From: Schlesneria sp.
GTDB lineage: Bacteria; Planctomycetota; Planctomycetia; Planctomycetales; Planctomycetaceae
Length of the DNA stretch: 5,456 nucleotides
NCBI GenBank assembly: GCA_025353525.1
Contig: JANXOO010001312.1
Location: 1-5,456 of the forward strand
Direction of reading: 5' to 3'
The notes below the pieces were generated by a model. That model worked only from the letters and a program-made list of their open reading frames with translations, had not been told where the DNA came from and searched no databases. Positions 1 through 5,456 of this stretch are shown one piece after another. The position numbers and the translations under genes were made by a program. Position 1 is the first letter of the stretch, and the number at the start of each line of letters is the position of its first letter.

Positions 1-58
1 TTTTTGGGAAGTCGCCCGATGCGGGTGCGCGGCCCGGAGTTATTTGCAACCAGGCGCT

Positions 59-769
59 TTATTGAGCACTGCCGCTTCCGGATTTCAATGCCGGGAGTTT
101 CGTTGTCGCTGTTTTCGCAGTGAGCGGGCGTGGCCTTTGCGTTGACGCAGGGGCAAACAGGGCCGTCACACAGTCTGCGATAATGTCGTTCTCGCAACGG
201 GCACGTTCGGCTAGCAGCGCGTTCCACAGCTCGGATCCACGCCCGACAGCCGTTTGTAACCGGGGTGAAAGCTGCTTGGAATCGACGGTCGGCGGTGTCG
301 TTCGCTGTCGTTCCACCACCAAAGCGGGCGGAATATCTTCGATTCGATGCACGGTTGTAAAGTCGACGAGTCCTGCGAGTAACGGATTCATGCGTCCCGC
401 GATCATCGATCTGGCATCATCCTGAAACGCAACCAGCGGTTTTCCGAGTGTCCATGCGATTGCCGCTTCAGATACGGCGCCTTCATCGGGAACCCGACCA
501 TTCATGTTCCAGACCATTGCATCGCAGGCGATCGCAAGCTGGTAAACATCGAGCGCAAAAATCGCTTCGTGCAAGAATTCTCCGGCAATCTCCGCCTCCC
601 AGCCTCGTTCGATCAGGACTTCTCGAACCAGGCGAAATTCCATCCCGTCCCTGTGCGGCAAATAGACCGAATGCCCGTCGTTCGTCAAAGCCTCGGCGAT
701 CGATGCCATTTCATCGCGCTCCGACTGGTTGAAGAGTGGACCTGCACAATAAACACAGAGTGGGTTCAT
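59..769 (-). CDS. Nucleoside 2-deoxyribosyltransferase-like protein with C-terminal extension
   Basis: The 236-residue product carries the nucleoside 2-deoxyribosyltransferase fold (Pfam PF05014-type) in roughly residues 3-150. The N-terminal strand and loop YCAGPLFNQSER (7-18) match the family's substrate loop. The central DAMVWNMNG (83-91) is followed by D95-E-G-A-V-S-E101, where E101 sits at the spacing of the family's nucleophilic glutamate, and then by GKPLVAF (109-115). N128 in RMNPLLAG may be another active-site position. Known members move or hydrolyse the N-glycosidic bond of 2'-deoxynucleosides or nucleotides, probably in the cytosol; the substrate here cannot be read from sequence. 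Classical members are about 150-170 residues, so about 80 extra residues follow: a helical stretch (about 168-206) and a basic, Ser/Thr/Ala-rich tail with no recognised domain. The ATG start is supported by AAGGA 11 bases upstream, a rather long spacing. The gene ends in TAA and is divergent from the DUF1559 gene. The family call is firm; transferase versus hydrolase is open. Confidence 0.82.
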   Translation of the reverse strand: MNPLCVYCAGPLFNQSERDEMASIAEALTNDGHSVYLPHRDGMEFRLVREVLIERGWEAEIAGEFLHEAIFALDVYQLAIACDAMVWNMNGRVPDEGAVSEAAIAWTLGKPLVAFQDDARSMIAGRMNPLLAGLVDFTTVHRIEDIPPALVVERQRTTPPTVDSKQLSPRLQTAVGRGSELWNALLAERARCENDIIADCVTALFAPASTQRPRPLTAKTATTKLPALKSGSGSAQ

Positions 770-1058
770 GCGATCAACGTTCCTTGTGCTGGTTTCAGTG
801 CCGTAATTGCCTTACCGGCGAATCTCGATCATCGAAAACCCGGCCACCAAAGGCAGCCGAATTCGATCTGCGATTCTCATCGACGAATTTCCACTGTCGA
901 TTCCTCAACGCTTTTACCAGATTTTCAGATTTGTGACGACCGCAAACCGCGAGACATCCGATTGCGTTGACTCGCATACGCTGCTAATTTGAGAATAGTA
1001 TGTTTAATGGCGCGCGACTTTAAACGAGACTCAGCGTCGTCACACGATGGAATAAACA
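770..1058. other. Divergent intergenic region
   Basis: These 289 bases separate two divergently transcribed genes and so should hold promoters for both. Visible items are an AAGGA ribosome-binding site for the left gene (minus strand, 781-785), an 11-base near-palindrome TCGATCATCGA at 825-835, and a 6-base inverted repeat AATTCG/CGAATT (860-865 and 884-889) with an 18-base spacer. A weak plus-strand promoter candidate lies at 967-996. Several open frames cross the region, but none has a plausible start and ribosome-binding site or a recognisable product. No clear minus-strand promoter was found. Confidence 0.5.
967..996 (+). promoter_or_regulatory. Weak sigma-70-like promoter candidate for the DUF1559 gene
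   Basis: TTGACT (967-972) matches five of six bases of the -35 consensus. GAGAAT (991-996), 18 bases later, matches four of six bases of the -10 consensus. Transcription would begin near 1003 and give a leader of about 55 bases before the ATG at 1059. The -10 is poor and such matches arise by chance, so this is only a candidate. Confidence 0.3.
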
Positions 1059-2075
1059 ATGGCCGTGAAAGTCCCCGTTTGCCGTCGGATCGGGTTTACT
1101 CTGATCGAGCTTCTTGTCGTGATTTCAATCATCGCTGTCTTGATCGCACTGCTGCTGCCAGCGGTTCAGCAGGCGCGGGAAGCGGCCCGGCGACTGCAGT
1201 GCAAAAACAATCTGAAGCAGATCGGGATCGCTCTGCACAATTATTCGGACGTGTTCCTGACGCTTCCTCCGAGCTTCTGCTTTTCGACAGCCGGGTCGTG
1301 GTCGGTTCACGGTCGAATCTTGCCGTTCATGGAACAGGCGAACGCCTACTCAAAGGTGCGACTCGATCTCGACTGGGCCAATCCTGTGAATCAGGAGACC
1401 GGCGTCGCTCAATTGAAGGTCCCTTCGTACGCTTGCCCGTCCGATCCCAACAGCGACCGCATGCATTTTGCCGGCCCTGATGAAGGGACCATTCGTCCGC
1501 ATAACTACGGGGTGAATTTCGGGACCTGGAAAATTTACGACCCGATCACCAATGCGGGAGGCGACGGACTGTTTCACCCTAATAGTCGAGTACGACCGGC
1601 CGACATTTCCGACGGAATGAGCAACACGTTGCTCGCCGCCGAGGTGAAGACGTATCAACCCTATTTTCGGAACACGGCTGATCCCGGGCCGACTCCCCCA
1701 TCGGCCGTCTCGTTCGTGACAGGTTTTTCGGGCGAAGCCAAATACGGACCATCGATTGACGACAACGCGGGGCATACGGAGTGGTGCGATGGACCGGTCC
1801 ATCAAAGCGGATTCACAACGACATTCGCTCCGAACACGCGAGTCCCGTTTGTCGACGGGGGCGTGACATACGACATCGATTACAACTCGCGGTACGAAGG
1901 AACGAGTACCACTCAGTCAACGTTCGCATCGATTACAAGCCGCAGCTACCACACAGGCATCGTCAATGTCGCTTTAGCGGACGGTTCCACTCGCACGATC
2001 AGTGCGAATATCGATTCCCAAATGTGGCGAGCCCTGGGAACGCGATCGGGGAGCGAAATTGTTGGTGAATACTGA
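1059..2075 (+). CDS. DUF1559 domain protein with prepilin-type N-terminal cleavage/methylation signal
   Basis: The 338-residue product is a canonical planctomycete DUF1559 (Pfam PF07596-type) protein. A short basic leader (1-12) ends in Gly12, followed by FTLIELLVVI; prepilin peptidase would cut after Gly12, leaving Phe as first residue and Glu17 as the conserved Glu at +5. A hydrophobic helix spans about 13-34. It is followed by the family hallmark QQAREAARRLQCKNNLKQIG (37-56), then HNY, PP and a YACPSDP segment. Near the C-terminus His298 is followed by nine residues and Asp-Gly (308-309), the exact H-x9-DG motif, and then by LGTRSGSE (326-333). Members are thought to be exported and anchored like pseudopilins, but their role is not established; they occur in very many copies per planctomycete genome. 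The ATG has only a weak GGA upstream, but the leader length fits this start. It converges on yidC with 35 bases between stop codons. Confidence 0.95.
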   Translation: MAVKVPVCRRIGFTLIELLVVISIIAVLIALLLPAVQQAREAARRLQCKNNLKQIGIALHNYSDVFLTLPPSFCFSTAGSWSVHGRILPFMEQANAYSKVRLDLDWANPVNQETGVAQLKVPSYACPSDPNSDRMHFAGPDEGTIRPHNYGVNFGTWKIYDPITNAGGDGLFHPNSRVRPADISDGMSNTLLAAEVKTYQPYFRNTADPGPTPPSAVSFVTGFSGEAKYGPSIDDNAGHTEWCDGPVHQSGFTTTFAPNTRVPFVDGGVTYDIDYNSRYEGTSTTQSTFASITSRSYHTGIVNVALADGSTRTISANIDSQMWRALGTRSGSEIVGEY

Positions 2076-2110
2076 TTTTCGCTGACGGATGATCCTTTCT
2101 TTGATGGACG

Positions 2111-4213
2111 CTACTTCTTTTTCTTCTTTTTGTCGGGCCGATTTGTGCTCGTGTTGTCGAGTTGCCGCGATGTCGAATACTGATTGTCGGCGGACTTTTG
2201 CAGGCGGTCCCAGATTCCGCCAAGCGCCGACGGTTTCTCGTCCGTATTCTCTTTCTTCACCGTCACGAACTTCGACTTTGCGGGATCGGCAAACGGGTCT
2301 GAATCAACGGTGACAGCCTTGGTTTTTTTTAAGTGCTGAAACAGCCAGCGTTCGGTCATCGACCAGACGTTGGTCGCGATAAAGTACAGGCAAAGCCCGG
2401 AAGGGACACGAAAAAACATGGCGCCCATGAATACCATCATGTAGCTCATCATTTTCTGTTGCTGAGCTTGCTCGTCGTTCGTTGGTGGCGGCATCGTCAA
2501 CTTTTGATGCATGAACATCAGACCGGTCGAAATGCACGGCAACAGATTGAAATCGGTCCAGCCGAGCCAGGGAACGACGAACGGCAGTTTAAACAGCGCG
2601 TCGGGTGATGCGAGATTCTCAAACCACAAAAACGGTTCCATACGCAATTCAATCGAACTTCCGATCGCACGATAAAGTGCGATGAAAATCGGCAATTGCA
2701 GCATCACAGGCAGACAGCCGCTCATCATTAACCCGAGCTGTTCCTTGCTCAGGTTCTGAGCGTGCTTCATGTATTCTTCGGTGTTCTTGCCATATTTGGC
2801 TTCCAGTTCCTTTTGCTTTGCCGCGATCCTTGGCTGCAATTCTTTCATCTTTTCAGCGTTGCCCGCCTGATGTTTCGAGATCGGCATCATCAATGTTCGA
2901 ACGCAGGCCGTCAGACAAATGATCGCGATGCCGTAGCTTAAACCCACGGCATGAAAAGTATTCAGCAACCAGACCATCCCGCGGCAAATCACGTCAAACC
3001 AGCCGTAGTCCATCACCGCAAGGGCCGGTATCTGGCCGATCAGCTCTTTCCGTTTAGGCCCTGCGAACAGCGTGTATTCGTGCGAGATTTCAGCTTGTCC
3101 GGCGACCTTTACATCTTTGCAGGTCAATTCGACCGAAATATCACTGTACTGAGGCCGCTCTTTGAACTCGTTCGCGATGACGGCGATTGACGAGTCGACC
3201 TGGTCGGGTGCAGGGAGCACCAGTGCCGTAAAATACAGTACATCGATGCCGATGTATTTCAGCTTACGCGTCCATACTTCCGTTTTGTCATTGTTTGACT
3301 TCTTGACCGTATCTGTCGCCGACAGCTTCGATTCGTCGATCGACTTACCGTCGTCGCGAAGAAATCCCATCCGAACGTCGCGGTATTTGGAGGCATTATC
3401 TTCGTCCTCGAGTGGTACGCCGACAGGTCCCTGTAACGCATAAGTCAATCTGGCGGACCGGGCGGTCAGATTTTTGGCTGTGACGGTCAACTTCAGTTCG
3501 TAACCCTCAACCAGTGTGTCCCGTACTCGTGGTTTCTTCAATTCTTCAAGCGAAAGTTGTTTCAGTTCGAAACGTTTACGAAGTTCCCAGCGACCGTCAG
3601 GAGAAACAAAGCGAAATGTTGCAGCGCGTTCGGCGGTGGCAGGATCAACCTCGGGGACGACCTCCCAGGCAACATGATCAAGCGACGAGCCATTCAGTTG
3701 CTTGTCAATTTGCGGGGACTTCATCGAAAACGTTCTCAGAGGACTACGCGGATCGCTGCCGATGACTCGAATCCGTTCCCCGCGATGACCGAATGACGGG
3801 TATCGTTTCTTGTCCGTCAATTCAATGAATTCAACGGCGGCTCCGCGACTGGTAAGGCTGGCCGACAGGAAAAATTCGTCGAGTTTGTCCTTCAGTGCCG
3901 CAGCGTCATTGTGGTCGGGATCAGCCGGCCCCAGCAAAAGGCTGACGCTGGGATGTTCAGGTAAACGATTTTCCACAACTTTGGCAGGTGCGACTTCACT
4001 CTCGACGGCGACGTTGGCAGGACGCATTGCATCTGCCGGGGCCGACTCGGGTGAATCCGCCGACGCGTCATCGTTGTTGGCAAATTGTATCGCCCCCTTT
4101 GGTTTCGGTTTAGGAAAAGCGTCCGGGACAAGCATGGGCCCCAGGAAGTTCATCCATGTCATCCAGATTGCCATCGAAACGACAAAAAAGACCAAAAGCC
4201 GCCGCTGTTCCAT
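2111..4213 (-). CDS. yidC: Membrane protein insertase YidC (Oxa1/Alb3/YidC family)
   Basis: YidC inserts and folds inner-membrane proteins, alone or with the Sec translocon. From the ATG at 4213 it has 700 residues (E. coli about 548). MEQRRLLVFF and TM1 (about 6-28) form a typical YidC start. A Pro/Ala/Asp/Glu-rich linker (30-90) leads to the large periplasmic domain (about 110-395), which includes IGIDVLYFTALVLP (321-334). The insertase core follows: TM2 (about 422-446) with Arg439 in CVRTLMMPISK, the groove arginine; a charged cytoplasmic helical hairpin (450-490); TM3 with GCLPVMLQLPIFIALYRAI (499-517); TM4 (about 554-573); TM5 and TM6 (588-620) with FRVPSGLCLYFI. A 70-residue tail ends in six lysines. 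The frame remains open to an ATG at 4342, but those 43 extra codons encode no YidC-like sequence and would put a polar stretch before TM1, so 4213 is preferred. No clear Shine-Dalgarno is present. The stop is TAG. It lies 158 bases downstream of the phosphoesterase, on the same strand. Confidence 0.96.
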   Translation of the reverse strand: MEQRRLLVFFVVSMAIWMTWMNFLGPMLVPDAFPKPKPKGAIQFANNDDASADSPESAPADAMRPANVAVESEVAPAKVVENRLPEHPSVSLLLGPADPDHNDAAALKDKLDEFFLSASLTSRGAAVEFIELTDKKRYPSFGHRGERIRVIGSDPRSPLRTFSMKSPQIDKQLNGSSLDHVAWEVVPEVDPATAERAATFRFVSPDGRWELRKRFELKQLSLEELKKPRVRDTLVEGYELKLTVTAKNLTARSARLTYALQGPVGVPLEDEDNASKYRDVRMGFLRDDGKSIDESKLSATDTVKKSNNDKTEVWTRKLKYIGIDVLYFTALVLPAPDQVDSSIAVIANEFKERPQYSDISVELTCKDVKVAGQAEISHEYTLFAGPKRKELIGQIPALAVMDYGWFDVICRGMVWLLNTFHAVGLSYGIAIICLTACVRTLMMPISKHQAGNAEKMKELQPRIAAKQKELEAKYGKNTEEYMKHAQNLSKEQLGLMMSGCLPVMLQLPIFIALYRAIGSSIELRMEPFLWFENLASPDALFKLPFVVPWLGWTDFNLLPCISTGLMFMHQKLTMPPPTNDEQAQQQKMMSYMMVFMGAMFFRVPSGLCLYFIATNVWSMTERWLFQHLKKTKAVTVDSDPFADPAKSKFVTVKKENTDEKPSALGGIWDRLQKSADNQYSTSRQLDNTSTNRPDKKKKKK

Positions 4214-4296
4214 TCCGGATACCAGTTTGCCAGAGAAGAAATGCGATACCCGAATCGTGTCCGAGTGAAGTATCGCTTCAAATGCCGAGCTCCGTC

Positions 4297-4312
4297 GTGG
4301 AAACCGTTCCAC
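4297..4312. repeat. Perfect inverted repeat in the spacer upstream of yidC
   Basis: GTGGAAACCGTTCCAC has six-base arms (4297-4302 and 4307-4312) and a four-base loop. It lies about 60 bases after the phosphoesterase stop and about 84 bases before the preferred yidC start. On the minus strand no T-run follows, so it is not a standard intrinsic terminator. It could be a small hairpin in the yidC leader, a protein-binding site, or chance. Confidence 0.35.
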
Positions 4313-4371
4313 TTGACCGGTGAGCAAGCAACAACGCATCATCGCTCATTTTGGATCATGACGCCAGATTC

Positions 4372-5118
4372 TCAGCGTCCATCTCCCAGGCGATCTCCCA
4401 GAAAATTATCGAGGTCGGGAGTATCGTAAATCTTCTGACAAGTCTTCCCAAAATCGTAATCGACGCGTTTGAAGTAAACCGTATTATTGTCAAGGACGAC
4501 ATAAGACGAGCGGGGGTCGCCATTTCGCGGCTGACCGACCGAACCGACGTTGACCAGGATTTTACGGTCGTTCAGGACGTAGTTAAAATCGATCTCTTCA
4601 GGAGCCAGAAAGTTCAAATCTTCGGTAAAGACTCCGGGAATATGTGTGTGCCCCTGGAAGCAGTAGTTTTCGACCAGAGAAAAAATCCGTTCCATTTTTC
4701 TCTGATTGTAAATGTCTTCCGGGAAAACATATTCGTTTAGCGGATTTCGAGCCGAACCGTGGACGAACAGAAAATTCGGCTCGCGGTGAACCCGAGGCAA
4801 TTCGCCCAGAAAGTCCCATCGCTTGTCGGCTTGGGCTCCGGTTCCGGATTCAAGAGTTTTTCGGGTCCAGAAGACGGCTCGTTCGGCACTCGCGTTAAAT
4901 CCTTCGGGATCGAACAATGCCGCCTGATCATGATTTCCCAGGAGGCACATTTTGCAATCGGCCATGACGCGATCGATACATTCGCACGGATTGGGTCCGT
5001 AACCGATGATGTCGCCGAGGCAATAAATTTCGGAGATATTCTGTCGGCGAATGTCGGCCAGAACGGCTTCCAGCGCTTCGAGGTTCGCGTGAATATCGCT
5101 AATGATGGCGCGCAACAC
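4372..5118 (-). CDS. Metallophosphoesterase, YfcE/MJ0936-type (calcineurin-like superfamily)
   Basis: This 248-residue protein is a complete calcineurin-like phosphoesterase of the YfcE/MJ0936 group (Metallophos_2-type), which uses two metal ions to hydrolyse phosphate esters. All metal-site motifs are in order: SDIHAN (Asp8, His10), [11 protein letters not shown] (Asp36), GNHD (61-64), VHGS (His120) and GHTHIPG (156-162). [17 protein letters not shown] (190-206) is typical of the group's C-terminal half. No signal peptide or membrane segment is seen, so a cytosolic enzyme is expected. Known relatives act on model phosphodiesters, and some resemble diadenosine tetraphosphatases or protein phosphatases; the natural substrate is not predictable. 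The start codon is GTG, preceded by AAGGA; the next codon, TTG, is an alternative start. An in-frame TGA lies a short way upstream and no other start codon intervenes, so the N-terminus is well fixed. yidC follows on the same strand after 158 bases and could be co-transcribed. Confidence 0.93.
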   Translation of the reverse strand: MLRAIISDIHANLEALEAVLADIRRQNISEIYCLGDIIGYGPNPCECIDRVMADCKMCLLGNHDQAALFDPEGFNASAERAVFWTRKTLESGTGAQADKRWDFLGELPRVHREPNFLFVHGSARNPLNEYVFPEDIYNQRKMERIFSLVENYCFQGHTHIPGVFTEDLNFLAPEEIDFNYVLNDRKILVNVGSVGQPRNGDPRSSYVVLDNNTVYFKRVDYDFGKTCQKIYDTPDLDNFLGDRLGDGR

Positions 5119-5122
5119 AAAT

Positions 5123-5127
5123 TCCTT
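5123..5127 (-). promoter_or_regulatory. Ribosome-binding site that fixes the phosphoesterase start
   Basis: AAGGA on the minus strand lies 4 bases before the GTG start and 7 bases before the following in-frame TTG. The second distance is the more usual one, so translation could begin at either codon, with only one residue of difference. It is the clearest Shine-Dalgarno sequence in the window. Confidence 0.6.
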
Positions 5128-5184
5128 GCTGGAAAGCTCTGAGCGTTCACTTCATCTGCTTAACGTCTTGTCGCCGTGATTCAA

Positions 5185-5230
5185 AAGTGCCTGGATGGCC
5201 CTTCACTCATTGAGACAGACTTTCGGTCTG
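5185..5230 (-). ncRNA. Two possible hairpins in the predicted phosphoesterase leader
   Basis: Reading the minus strand, CAGAC-CGAAA-GTCTG (5230-5216) forms a five-pair hairpin with a purine-rich loop. Seven bases on, GAGTG (5208-5204) can pair with CACTT (5189-5185), including one G-U pair that exists only in minus-strand RNA; a short GG/CC helix can form inside it. Both lie downstream of the promoter candidate and upstream of the ribosome-binding site. No known riboswitch class is recognised and no T-run follows. The stems are short and could be fortuitous. Confidence 0.3.
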
Positions 5231-5274
5231 GCATCGCTCGGCAAATCAGAAATCCAAACGGATGTCCATTCGCA

Positions 5275-5303
5275 ATCATAAAACTGGCGGGGGCTTGCGG
5301 CAA
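5275..5303 (-). promoter_or_regulatory. Sigma-70-like promoter candidate for the phosphoesterase (and perhaps yidC)
   Basis: On the minus strand TTGCCG (5303-5298) matches four of six -35 bases and TATGAT (5280-5275) matches five of six -10 bases, with the optimal 17-base spacer. Transcription would start near 5268, giving a leader of about 150 bases before the GTG start. It is the best promoter match found by eye in the window. Confidence 0.5.
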
Positions 5304-5456
5304 GTAACGTACATCAATTGAATGCGATTTGAAAGAAAGAAGCGCCTGGTGTAGGCGATGTCGGAGTTTTATCGCTGCAAAACGGAGACACACACAAGGA
5401 AGACCCGGAGCCATTCCCCGTTTTTCAGGCGAAAGCTTGAATTCCTTGCGAATGCA

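Larger units (their letters stand above)
5119..5456. other. Gene-free region with putative promoter and structured leader
   Basis: These 338 bases hold no convincing gene. The longest minus-strand frame (5181-5414, 77 codons) has no well-placed ribosome-binding site and no recognisable domain, and it overlaps the promoter and hairpins below. On the minus strand the region contains a sigma-70-like promoter candidate (5275-5303), two small hairpins (5216-5230 and 5185-5208) and the ribosome-binding site of the phosphoesterase. The outer part (5304-5456) shows nothing assignable. Confidence 0.6.

Noticed and set aside
13..27. GC-rich hairpin CGCCCG-ATG-CGGGTG just downstream of the deoxyribosyltransferase-like gene
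   Set aside because: In the minus-strand transcript no U-tract follows; the nearby T-run (1-5) is on the wrong strand. Not called as an intrinsic terminator.
989..1480. A 163-codon plus-strand open frame overlapping the DUF1559 gene start
   Set aside because: It reads the DUF1559 coding sequence out of frame and gives an Arg/Ser-rich product with no family match.
2076..2110. Possible bidirectional terminator between the convergent DUF1559 and yidC genes
   Set aside because: No hairpin is visible in the 35 bases. The T-rich plus-strand run just beyond (2113-2131) is simply the complement of the yidC lysine codons.
3810..4268. A 152-codon plus-strand open frame
   Set aside because: It lies entirely antisense to the N-terminal part of yidC and its upstream flank, with a low-complexity Ser/Ala-rich product; a shadow of yidC.
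5181..5414. A 77-codon minus-strand open frame starting MAPGLPCVCL
   Set aside because: It has no ribosome-binding site at proper spacing and no recognised domain, and it runs across a good promoter candidate and hairpins. Treated as a chance frame.
5406..5425. Terminator-like CGGAG/CCCCG stem followed by TTTTT on the plus strand
   Set aside because: The stem has an internal mismatch and there is no plus-strand gene upstream for it to end.
5120..5449. Ten-base direct repeat AATTCCTTGC at 5120-5129 and 5440-5449
   Set aside because: One copy is the ribosome-binding site of the phosphoesterase and the other has no start codon at proper spacing; two copies alone do not support a repeat element or attachment site.

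Overview
The window looks like chromosomal DNA from a planctomycete. The strongest marker is a stand-alone DUF1559 protein with a prepilin-type N-terminus and an exact H-x9-DG motif near its C-terminus, a family hugely expanded in Planctomycetes. A long YidC with a lysine-rich tail and the moderate GC content agree with this. No mobile element, CRISPR array, rRNA, tRNA or phage gene is visible, and I see no sign of recent transfer.

Layout: (1) 59-769, minus strand, a nucleoside 2-deoxyribosyltransferase-like enzyme with an unassigned C-terminal extension. (2) 770-1058, a divergent intergenic region with a weak promoter candidate facing right. (3) 1059-2075, plus strand, the DUF1559 pseudopilin-like protein. 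(4) 2076-2110, a 35-base convergent gap with no hairpin terminator. (5) 2111-4213, minus strand, yidC, the inner-membrane protein insertase, whose reading frame stays open to 4342. (6) 4214-4371, a 158-base spacer with one perfect small hairpin. (7) 4372-5118, minus strand, a YfcE/MJ0936-type metallophosphoesterase starting at GTG. (8) 5119-5456, 338 bases without a convincing gene, holding a good sigma-70-like promoter candidate on the minus strand and, downstream of it, two small hairpins in the predicted 5' leader of the phosphoesterase.

The phosphoesterase and yidC lie in the same direction and may share a transcript, but the spacer is long and no functional link is obvious. The other two genes are separate units: a nucleoside or nucleotide metabolic enzyme and a secreted or surface pseudopilin-like protein. 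I found no clear undescribed system. The most checkable points are the structured leader upstream of the phosphoesterase, the poly-lysine tail of YidC, and the extra C-terminal region of the deoxyribosyltransferase-like protein.
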